A model generated the notes under the pieces. The model had not been told where the DNA came from, did not search any database, and saw only the letters and a list, made by a program, of their open reading frames with translations. From Candidula unifasciata (lineage: Eukaryota; Mollusca; Gastropoda; Stylommatophora; Geomitridae): a DNA stretch of 64,000 nucleotides. Positions 46,101-58,100 of this stretch are shown here, one piece after another. The position numbers were made by a program, and so were the translations under genes. Location of the stretch: assembly GCA_905116865.2 (NCBI GenBank), contig CAJHNH020008565.1:186001-250000 (forward strand), given 5' to 3'. Numbering within the stretch: the stretch's first letter is position 1; each line of letters starts with the position of its first letter.

Positions 46101-49100
46101 GTGTGAATTCTTGTTTGTTGTCTGCAAGCATGCGAGAGTACAGGCGAATCAGTTCCATATACGAGCTTGGAGTAGAGTAATAATGTCTTCGACTCTCCTC
46201 CCAAAATCTGCGACTCATATATGATATGCTTTTGTGAATCTCCACACAAATCTGTGCAGTGTGCTCTGTTAATTTCTGCAGATGACAAAATTAATATTTA
46301 AGAAACCACTAAGCTAATCTTATGGCTCTGTGGCTTGTAAGTTACTAAATGCATTTAACCATTTCATGATCTCCGAGTACTAGAGTTCAAGTTCCACACT
46401 GGACAGTTAAAAAACCAAAACCAACAACATTTTTTAAATGGTTTTTGGACAGTAGTACAAGATAAGATTAAAACCTTGGAAGAGATTAGCGCTCATCATG
46501 TAACATTCCCAAAGACAGCAGCACAATAGCCAAACTTCATGTAGATAAAGCACGGAAAAAAGGGAGGGGGGACAGAAATATACAATAAAATCCCACAAGA
46601 AAGATCTGGCAAAGGTGAAATGGTTTTTAAAAAAGTGTATAGTTGAAAGGATTGATTTACATCAGGTTTTATCCCACATGACCTGGGGAAGTGAAGACGG
46701 CCGGCATAATGACCAAATTTCCCACCGAGTGCCGATTGGTCTGTAAAAAATATGGAACGCTCCGCCCATATGCCCGATGCGCCGAAAGGCGTGAAAAGGG
46801 ATCTTTACTTACTTACTTACTTTATCCCATATGGCTTGGCCTAGCTCTGAGGAACATTCAGGTGCCTGATAAGAGTATCACATAAATCACACATTCTGTA
46901 GCCCTAGTGATGAAACTATGACGTATTCGGTCTTACAAACCCACTATCTACATAGCCCTACAATCTACATGGCATTCGCAAATGGGTTAACTACCTAAAC
47001 CTTTTCCAAGGTAAACAAGTCAATATTATGATGAAATGGCTGAACAAAGGTAGCAAAATATATTTGGAGGTATTCATAACATCAGAGGGAAGATGTACGA
47101 CAGAGATAAGAGCAGAAAAGGCCAAGCCTTTGCAGAGCATGAAAAGTATCTTTAACACTGATTGTCAAAAAGACAGTAAAAACTTAGTTGCGTATCCTTT
47201 ACAGGACGTTTGCAGAACCAACTCCAGCATTGTTTGGCTGTTCTGGTTTGTCTAGGCAAATGTTACGTTCAGAAGTTTGCCACTGCTTTCTGAACGGTGA
47301 GCACTTGGTACTACAGTTAAACCTAATGCAAGACAAATCGTCTGCAGCCGGGATTGAACCCGGCACCCCGGAATTACAAAGCATGTTAACAATTCCTAAA
47401 AGCCACAGACACCGACAAGAAAGACAGTACTGAAGTGTTAACCAAAAAGATAGTAACTATCAACGTTTGCATAAAATAGACTCATGGAAGTAGAATTTTA
47501 CAGGCAACAGTGAGAAAAAGTGCTCTTTGGTCTAATAATGAGAAGATAGGCATTGGAGAAATGGAGTATAAGATGATGGTATAACATAGTGGCATGAAGG
47601 AATATCATCAACAGAAATAATCAGAACTCTAAAGACCCAGATCTGTACAGAAATATGGATGCTCATGTCTATTGACAAGGCACACAATGACTTCTGGCAT
47701 ACACTACTGATGGATTCTTGTGTGTTTACTGTATGGGGATGTTGAACAAAGCCATGTTAAAACCAGCTAAAGTCATTCCTGTACTATTTAATGTTATCAA
47801 GGTACATCCTATCCTGAAAGCTAAGATATTATGGCCATGTTAAACAACATGGTGGCCTGGAACAAACAGTAATAAAGGATACAGTTTCCAGAAAAGGCTG
47901 AGACCCATCTCCGTAAAGATGGATTTAAGACACTGGATGCACCACTATAAAAGCACATAAGGCTGGAGAATTTGCGACTTTCTGGTGTGAGATGGCAAGA
48001 GCGATGTTCTGTAAAGAACCCGCTGACTGATGACGATCAAAGTGGTTTCCCTTTTTGCCACTCTGAGCCAGTATTCAAGTACAACAAACTGGACACCCCA
48101 AATCTGGAGGAAATTGCAAGACATGGGTGCCAATGACAGGGATTTCGTTTTTTAAAAAGGCACCTTAAAATAAAAAATGATGCACAACATCAGTGTCATC
48201 TTTCTTAGGAAACTAAAAATCAATAATTTAATCAAGTCAACTCTCTCACCTCCCAGTTATACACAGACTCATTTGCAATAAACTCTGTATCAGCCAGAAA
48301 TACTCTAGCAACCCTCAGCATGGCTTTCTCTGTCCAATCATCGAACCAATCAATGGTACAACAGTTGATTAGGGCAGGATTCATACGACATCTCTGTCGG
48401 AAACGGTCACCTGTTTAGTTATGAGAAAAACACACAATGCTTCAGAACACACACATATAAATTAAAAAAAAAAAGTTATTAATGGATTACTTCCTTTCAG
48501 TGTATCATAGACAGGTCCACAGATGCCTTCCTAAGTTCATTATTGTAATGTAGCTTATTGTACAAGTTCTGTACTGACATACATTATTTCATGCGTGTGT
48601 TTCTTTTCTACATAATTTTAACATTTATGTGGCATTCTTTCCTGGCAATTGCAATTCTTTCTCCCATTTCCTGAAGAATGGACTCTGGGTAGCAAGCTGT
48701 CCTAATCTATTGATCCCCAAGAGCACTAGGAATGGTGCTATTCAATGAGCTGGCCATCTATTGAAGTAGCCAATGCAGTAAGCTTGAAAGTTTGTTTACT
48801 GCTCACACCCCATTTGTGTGACTTCAGCTTCGTCCATGACTTCACACAACATCAGTGGTGACTTTTTGGAATATACTCACTGAGACAAGGGTGTACTGAC
48901 GCTATTTTTGCTTTAAGACAAGTTAGCGAAAAGACAATAGAACACAGACATCAAATGAACATCGCTTTCATAGATCAAGAAAAAGCTTTCGATAGAGTAA
49001 ACAGACATTTATTATGGAAAGTTCTTGAAAACTACGGTATAAATGGAACAATTTTAGATTGTGTTAGGGCTATTTATAGACAAAGTGAAAGCGCCATTAG

Positions 49101-52100
49101 AACAAGAGCTGGCATCACAGACTGGTTCCAAGTAACATCAGGAGTAAGACAAGATTGTGTATTATCACCTTTACTTTTCATAATATTTATGGACAATATT
49201 AATAAAATGGACATAACACCAACAGATGTCGATAAACAGGAGGACTTCAATGAGCTGCTCTTTGCCGACGATCAATGCATATTTCACAGTGATAGTAAAC
49301 AGCTGCAAGACCACATGAACCTACTACACGACAGTTGCCTCAAGCATCATATGAAGATCAATACTGAAAAGACAGAAGTCATGAGCATAAGTAGAGAGCA
49401 ACAGACCATCGACATAAAGATTCTAGATCACAGCCTAAAAAAACAAGTGCAAGAATTTAAATACCTGGGAAGTATCTTTACATCCAATGGTAAAATAGAC
49501 AGAGAGATTGAAGCAAGAATCCAACAAGCCAACAATGTCGCATACCAGCTTGCCCCAATTTTAAAACACCCTGCTGTCCCAGCTGAGATAAAAAGACAAA
49601 TTATAAATACAATCTTTATACCGACATTAGGTTATCAATGTCAGACTTGGACATTAACAAAAGAACATGAGAGAAGACTAACCACCTGTGAAATGAGATG
49701 TTTGAAAATGGCTGCGAATAAAACCAGAAGAGATCGAGTGAGAAACGATGTGATTACAAGAACTATTGGAACCATACCCATCGTTAAATTTATTGAGAAG
49801 CAAAGAATGAAATGGTTTGGTCACCTAATGAGAATGGAACCAACGATGCCAGCATCAAGAGCATACAACATGAAAATCGAAACAACAAGAGGCAGGGGAA
49901 GACCAAGAAGAAGATGGATTGAAGGAGTCACGGACAACTTGAGACTTCATAACATCACGTCATATGAAGCGACTGAGCGCGCCCTGGCTCGGTTGCCGAT
50001 CATCTGATAGACTGCGACGCCTAGCGGCACAAGCAGATTTTGATAAAAGAAAAGAAGAAGAAGACTCACTGAGTTATTTGGTATACACACCTGACTCATT
50101 TTTAGAGTGTAGCTAGTTTAATGATTTTTTTTCATTGCCATCAGCTCTATTGTTAAACAAGTTTTGATCATGGTAAAAGCCTCATTGACAAAGCTGGGCT
50201 GTGATCACTCACCTGCAGGACTCATGGCCAAAACCACATGCAATTTCTGTCTGATTCTCTGAATAAAGAAAGCATGAACCGATGTCTTGGCATCAGAGAA
50301 CCCTGCATCGCTGGCAATTGCCTGAAGGTCCATTGTGATGCCATCAAGCTCTTCACTGTCAAATAGGTCTGGAACCTCACCAGAATTGAGAATACAGTTG
50401 ATGTCCTCTATGAATGATTCCTACAAACAAAACAAAAAAATATAAACACAATCAGATAATACTATATATGGGAAGCTAAACCAGTCAACAAATGCCTGCA
50501 GAGGTCAGATATGTCAGCACATTTCGTGTCTATGTTCTAAATAGACACAATGCATTTACATTTTCGGATGGACGCAGAAGAAGAAAATACTACACAGAAA
50601 CAAATAATAATTACAAATTGTAGATAATTTCTTTAGCTTAGCAACTTGACACATGAAGTAGCAAGCAGACAGATGTTATAATAAATGTTTGTGTGGGTCT
50701 ATTCTTCATCATCATATACCACACTGCATAACTGTTTACTGTTAAGCTTTTCTGCACCAAGACAAAAGACGTCCAGAATCTTCTTTTATTGTCTGCCTCT
50801 CTCTCTTTGTTCCAAAAATAGTTCCAGTTGTCACATCAAGCTGTATTTTTTCAGTAATTTAACATCAGAATATCAGGACAATGATGTTCAACCCCACCAG
50901 GACATCAAACTGAGCGATAAACACACTGTGACACAAAGTGCCACCATTCGGATGAGGATCACCTGTTGACAAGTCCCAGAAATGCCTTTCAACCTTTAGG
51001 TTGAGTTATATTAGGGCCCCTGGCAGCAGCCAGAGTTGGGATTTAAAACAACAACAAACTGTGTCTGACATTGGGACATGGGCTTTTTGTATAAAGTTTA
51101 TTTAACTGTTCCTGTTCAATATAGCCATGCACTGTTGCTTTATTCTAACTACTTCTGCACATTGTAAAACTGAAACATAGTGAATTTATGCAGGCAATGT
51201 TGCGGTGGGAAAGCTTGAGATTCTCAGTGACCTTGAGGGCTATGTTGGCAGTGGCATAGCTGCTATGTTGGCAGTGGCATAGCTACTATGTTGGCAGCGG
51301 CATAGCTATTATTTTGGCAGTGGTATAGCTGCTATGTTGGCAGTGGTATAGCTTCTATGTTGGCAGCGGCATAGCTATTATTTTGGCAGTGGTATAGCTG
51401 CTATGTTGGCAGTGGTATAGCTTCTATGTTGGCAGTGGCATAGCTATTATTTTGGCAGTGGTATAGCTGCTATGTTGGCAGTGGCATAGCTACCATGTTG
51501 GCAGTGGCATAGCTATTATTTTGGCAGTGGTATAGCTGCTATGTTGGCAGTGGTATAGCTTCTATGTTGGCAGTGGCATAGCTACTATGTTGGCAGTGGC
51601 ATAAGCCAGACAGATCTAACGGTAGAGAATAAACAAAGAATGACACCTTTATCCGCAAGGGAAATCAACTCTAGTCCTCCAGGTTGGGGGTAAAGCATGG
51701 GGCCAACACCCTCACCTTCGTAGAATCTAATTTTGTACAAAATGGATATTTAAACTTTCAAACCAGCTGGATTTAAATGGACAAAAATACTGCCTAGGAG
51801 TAGGCCATGAGGCGGCTCAAAAAGAAGGTGGCAAGAATGGTCAGGCAGACCTGAAAACACCTGCAGTCAGCAAATGAAAAGAGAAAGTCAGTTACAGAAC
51901 GAAGGCGGGTGACATCTGCAGCAAGGAACCTCAGGGGCCCGGAATGCTAAAAAAGAAAAAAAAAAAAAATTAAAGTTTTTTGATAAGCCCAACATTTAAA
52001 CAAAAGGTCATTGTGTGTTACCTGCACTGGTAAATTAAGCTGAAGGACTTCTTTTTCCCACCATGAGGCACACAGGGTATATGGTGCAATTCTCATATTT

Positions 52101-55100
52101 TTGGAACATTGTACTTTCAGTTGGGATGTTGTCAATATCACAGAAAGTTTCCTGGTGCCCATTTTAGGCAGGTCTGACCTGAAAACCCCAGGTTCTACAA
52201 CTCCCAGCTTGAGAGGATATTCCAATAAAACGGACAAAGGGCAACAGCTAGCTTCTGGGTTCCTGCATCTCTGTAATCTCACTAGTATCATCATGTAATA
52301 TAAAAACTGATTTCAAGTGATTTTTCCAAGTTTTCATCACTGATTCTTTGCCATAGAAAACTAACCTTAACAATGTCAGAGTCAGTTAGTAAGAGAACAG
52401 ATGGTATGCCTTTGACTCCGGCTTGCAGACACAGTGTTTTGAGATCATCCCGAAATTCTGGGCTTCCATACTGATTATGGAGTTTCAGGCGGAACATCTG
52501 ACAGTTGCTGATATAGCTGGCCAGATAAATCACTGTGGACTTGCCTGTGCCATCAAGGCCAACCTGAAAGGAATTAAAAAGTTTACATAAGATGTGTGCT
52601 GAAACAAATACACAACATTTTTGTAAAACATTGTACTCTCCTCATGCATGTGAGTTCCACAGTCTCCCTTCTGAAGGAAAAGGAATATATTCACTGTGCC
52701 TTTAGAAGCATGTGTAAAGGATCCCTGATTTAAGTTTTTCCAGAAATGGGATAAAGGTTAGTTGCGTATCCTTTACAGGATGTTGCAGAACCAACCCCAA
52801 CAGTACCTGGCTGTTGTGTGGTTTTTCTAGGCAAATATACTACTGTCAAAACCAAAGCAGGGTGCATGGCCCGAAGCTGGGATCGAAATGGGATAAGCTG
52901 GAATGAAAAGTGCCTGTATCAAGCCTAGCTGTAAACCACACCACAATGTGCCAATTAGTTAGTGTGAACAGAGAAAGAAGAAAAAGAAAAAGAAGAAAAA
53001 ACACAGTATGCATTTAAAGAAGAAAAATATCTAAAAATGGTTCTATTTAAATGAGCTAATGTTGGATTAGAAAACAACAAACATACTGGAAAGAACTCAC
53101 CATAAGCAAATGTCCTCCAGGTTGTCTAAACACTCTTGCTGCCCTGACCACATGTTCCATGGCATCCTTGAAGAACACTAGCTGTTCAGTCTAGACAAAT
53201 GTACACATTTTAACATTACATACAAATAGTAAACATTAATTGTAAATTGGATTAAAAAAAAAATTAACTGTTATCATACAATGTTATTCTCCAACATAAC
53301 CACCCCCAATTTGGCTGCAGGTCAATTTTAGGTAAATACACTTGTATTATACAGTTGAGTGAGGTGAAGAAAAGAAGCTGGCGTTGGATGGCACACATGC
53401 TGAGAAAACCCGAGAACAATTAAACTAGAATGTCTTTGCACTGGAACCCATAGAAGCGTAGAAATAAAGGAAGACCAAACGATGCATGAAGAGGAGAACT
53501 AGAGAGTAGAGTTTAAAAAAAATGTGGAGGACATGAGAACTGCAAGTGATGGTGAAGGATAGAACAACTTGGCGTGAGTTGGTTGACAGCCTATGCTCCA
53601 TTGGGGGCTAGAAAGGCAGAAGAAGAAACGATTAAACAAGATTTCTGGGATTCATTCTTGTTTGATTTTCATTCATTAGATGTGAATCCTACAGACTATA
53701 CTGCTGCAGTGTGAACTTCTCTGTTATTTTCTATACGAGAAATATATGTACTAGTAAACTTTTAATCGATCCTAATCATTTTCCACCTGTGGGTTCCTGG
53801 CTCCATTTTGGAGAATTAAGTATCAACCCACTGCCCCCATAATAAGTATGTCATAGGAGGTGACTAATTAGGGTGTTTTTTTTCTGGGAACTACCCTCTT
53901 TCAAGTATAGTGTAGTGGCAGCAGATTTCTGCTATTCATGGGTTTGACAGTGGATGAGACATGCCACTGCTCTGTCAGTGACTGACTGTTAAACTGACTT
54001 TTCAGTAATATATTTAAGCAGACATGTCTGATGTTTAGGGATTTTCATTGTATCAGGTGTTTCACTCGGAGCCGAACCCAGTATTTCTTTCATAACTCGG
54101 ACACTAATTCAGATATGGCAATGAAATTTGGAGTGGAATTACCACCTCTTTTCATGCGTAGTCAAGTGACATCATAAAAAACAACGAACTATAGAGGCCT
54201 TGAAAGCAAACATCAGTGCAGCCATCCAAGCAGTAACACCTGATGTACCAAGACAGACTTTCCACAACATGGAACGTCGCGTCCAATGCTGCCTGGATGG
54301 CAATGGTGGCCATTTCCCCACCTGGTAAAAAGTCAACCAACTTTGCATGAATGGAGGTAAGTCCATTCCGAATTTCATTGCCATATCTTTATTAGTGTAC
54401 AATTGTGAATGAAATACTGGGTTCCACCCTGAGAGAAACAACTGATCCATAGATTTATGGGCAGCAGTTTTATCTCTGTAGTGTGTCAGGTTGTTGAGTA
54501 AATAGGTAAGCGAGTCAGTTTTACCAAGTAGGTGGATCAAGTTTAGAAACATAATGATAGTAGCCTTGATAAACTGCAGCTTCCACATCACCTGAAGACA
54601 AGTGTATATATATATGTACCATTTCTCCCATGTTCATTCTCATATGATACTCCTCCAAGACTCGCTCTAGCTTGTTTGGATCAGACAATGGCCTGTATAT
54701 CCGCTGTACTGAAGTATGATCAGTGGAATCAAAGAAGTCACCAAACAGTATAGATTCTTTCATCAGTTTTTCAGATGTCCATCGCACCTGCAGTGAAAAT
54801 TGATATCATTTTGTATCATGCATGCAGTGTAACACTGATTTAATTTATGATGTATATGCCTCAAGGTATAAGAAGACAATAGCTAGAATGTATATTGGTG
54901 GTATTACTTCTACTTTCAATTTTGTTCTGTAATAGGGATTCATTTTAATAACTGTCTAGGCTGTAATGAGCTGAAGCACACACAAAAAAAAAAAACTTAA
55001 ATAGACTGTGGTAAAGTGAAAAAAAGGCTGTAAAAAATATATATGGTGCTTGAGGGAGGTATGGGAATTACAGCGATGGTGAGTGTGACTATCAGGCCCA

Positions 55101-58100
55101 CTCGTGCTAGGAAACATTTAGCACAATTAGAGCAGTATTGTTACCATTACTTGTATTTAGCATCCATCTTCTCAGACACTCAGCTCTTAACATACCTGCA
55201 GTAATTTTCTTCCTTATCTCTTTTTGCATCCTGATTTCTCCCACCCTCCTCCATGCAAAAAAGTCCAAGGTATACTGTTCCCATCAATTCACCTCAATAT
55301 GTATATCCCTTTTGCAAAAATCTTTATCTCACAGTAGGGGATGACCAAGATATCTTCTATCCATGTATTTAATTCACCAGAGGATGTTCTTAGGGACTCT
55401 TAACATCCTCCATTTGCCATGTGTGTACTAGTTATGTGACCATTTGAAAAGTGAGCATTGAGAAAAGTGTTGTGAAACCTGGTCTTTCCAATACCTCATT
55501 GTTTGTGTTCTTTTATTGCCACTTAACAGGTGTTTGTCTTAGGTATTGCACGTAGACCAAGTTTCACTGCGGTAAAGAGGAATGCCGAGATCACAAGCCT
55601 GATAGTCAAGGGTTTTTGTTTTAACCGTGTTTTCCCAAATTGTTTTCGTCAATATGCTTTTCTTTGTTCTGCCTTAGCTAGCCTAATGTCGATTTATTGG
55701 TTATTTTATTAACAGTAAATTAGTGAAAACTGATCTGGAAGCTGCTGAGATGTGGTTTTATAGATGAATGATGAGAATACCTTTGACACATAAAAAGAGT
55801 GGCAGTGGAGGATCATCTGTGTCAGAGTTGACTTAAAGTACATAAGACAGAAGGTTGTGGATAGACATGACTACCAACGCCACACGACATGGACGTTAGG
55901 AAGAAGAAGTAAACAGCATTTTTCTAACAGCTAAAGTAAACATTAAGATAAAACAGAACAAAGGGTAGCCACAGTGGCTAGACACTTTCCTGCTGACCCA
56001 AAGGTCTTGGATTTAAAATCCTCACTGAAGTGGAATGTACAACTGACCTTGACTTTCTTGGTGACCTAGCATAAAAAAGGATGCCAAGAAATGTCAGGAT
56101 AAGTGAAGGTGGCCAACATAATGTTGACTACATCACACAAAGCTGATCTATACAAATATGATACGCATGTGAAATCATGGAACAAGATCAAAGTCTAGAT
56201 ATGGACCAACAACAAGAACTTTCTGTCAAGAGTTTACAGCAGGTGAATGTGAAGAAGAAGACAGGTCAAGACAGACTGTGCATCTACTTCTGGACATTTG
56301 GTTCATTTAGGGACGGGGTTGCATGCACATCCATTTTACAGATCTAGTTTATTTGTGTGCAGACTACTGCTTCCTTGCCTTTCAGGAAGATGCACTCTGA
56401 CTTCTAAGTAACCGTCAATTCTATCTATGTTGACCAGGCTCTCACAGGTGGGTACCTGTTTCCAGGACGACCACTAAAAGCGGCATGAGTCCTGACCCTG
56501 GTACACAACTTGTGTACTATTCCCATCCCATGTGGCACTCAGTTTTTAGTTTTTTTTAAGGCCCCACTGCAGCTGTAGTCAGGGGCCCTATTATAACCTA
56601 ATGGTTGAACAGGGTTTCTGTCACTCATTGTACGGTCCTGGTGGGGTTGAACGACACACACACCACTTGTGTATCCAAGATGAAATATGAAAACAATAAA
56701 ATTATCAATATGGAATATGCAAGTTGTGCATAATAACTGACTAGACCTGAATGACAGAGTGCACACACAAGAGTCTATAAGTAGAGAAAGCAATTTCTTT
56801 AACAAACATCCATGCCTCAAGCCGAACTCTTGTCATTTTGTTAGAATGACTATGTAGATGATCAAGGTTATTCTCTATGCTCACCTTGAAATAAGCATGC
56901 AGATTATCAGCAAGTATCTGGAAAAATGTGGTTCGATCAGCAGAACAGGTCAGGCGATCGTGAAACACACGTGTGGTCTCATGTGCAAAAAGTTGAACAA
57001 AATGTTCCTTTCCCACGATTACAGATTCATGGGCCTGTAGCATGCCCTGGATCACCTGAAGAAAACAGCCAAAAGAAACATTATTTAATTCTCCATATCA
57101 CAAATGATTCAAGATATGGAAAGTAGGTATTACTTTAACTCATTATGTTGTAATTTGTTTTTTAAACTCCTTTGTCCCATACAATTGTGTTTACACAAAA
57201 TCCCATACAGTTAATTTATCATCTAAATAAATCTGAACAAATACTATTAAGAGTAATGGGAGCAATAAATAAAAATGAATGCTGCTTGGAATCAACTGGC
57301 TTACATCTCCTGAGGCCTGTAAACTAACCAAAGTGTGATACTTACTTGACCCTGTGACCACACTGACCCTTGACCCAAATTCACATGCAATGAAGTCGTT
57401 AGCTAGATGTCTTGTAAACACGTCTCGGTAGCAAATTTAAAAGAAAAAAACAGCTCTTATGGGAAAACTGTACCAAGTGTCGAAATGTGTGGGTTTTTTG
57501 GCTTTTTTGGGCAAAAAGGTTGATCTTATAAAACCCACATTTGCATGTAAGCCGTGACTGTAATTCTGAGTCAAATACATATCTATCAGGACCAACCTTG
57601 GATAAGTCTCTGATGTTGAAAGTGTAGTGAGATTTTGTTGGCGTTGGCAGCATGACAGTACACATGTGGTAGTATATGGCAATGCTTGCAGATACCATGG
57701 GAAACAAGCTGTTTTGTACTTCTGGCACAAACTCCCCTTCCTTTAAAAACCGACCTAGCTGAACTTGATAGATATGCTGAAGAGACTTGCTGGATGGTTG
57801 TGGAAGTGTTAACATGCTGAAAAACACAAAATCAAAATAAAAACATTAAAGAACGAATAAAGAATGCTTGCATATACTAACTAAAAATACTGGAATTCAT
57901 TGCCATTTGCCTCATGCTCAGAAGGTCACAAGCTTGTTGCACGGCTGTGTCGTTTAGTTCACGAGTGCAATTTTAAAGGAAATCCCTGGGGATCATCACC
58001 AGAGCTACGGAGCTCATGCTTTGTGCGATGCTCTCAGCAGGCAGCTAGCTGTTCTGTGGAGAGAGACCAATCCATATGGGATAAAACCCGGTGCAATGAA

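Noticed and set aside
47341..47375. Stand-alone tRNA gene around a perfect B box
   Set aside because: No matching acceptor stem or anticodon arm could be drawn; a second diverged copy shows it is a SINE head.
54525..54591. Possible dynein exon reading [20 protein letters not shown]
   Set aside because: It would leave a 28-bp intron, and the exon at 53101-53190 gives the true family sequence with correct phase.
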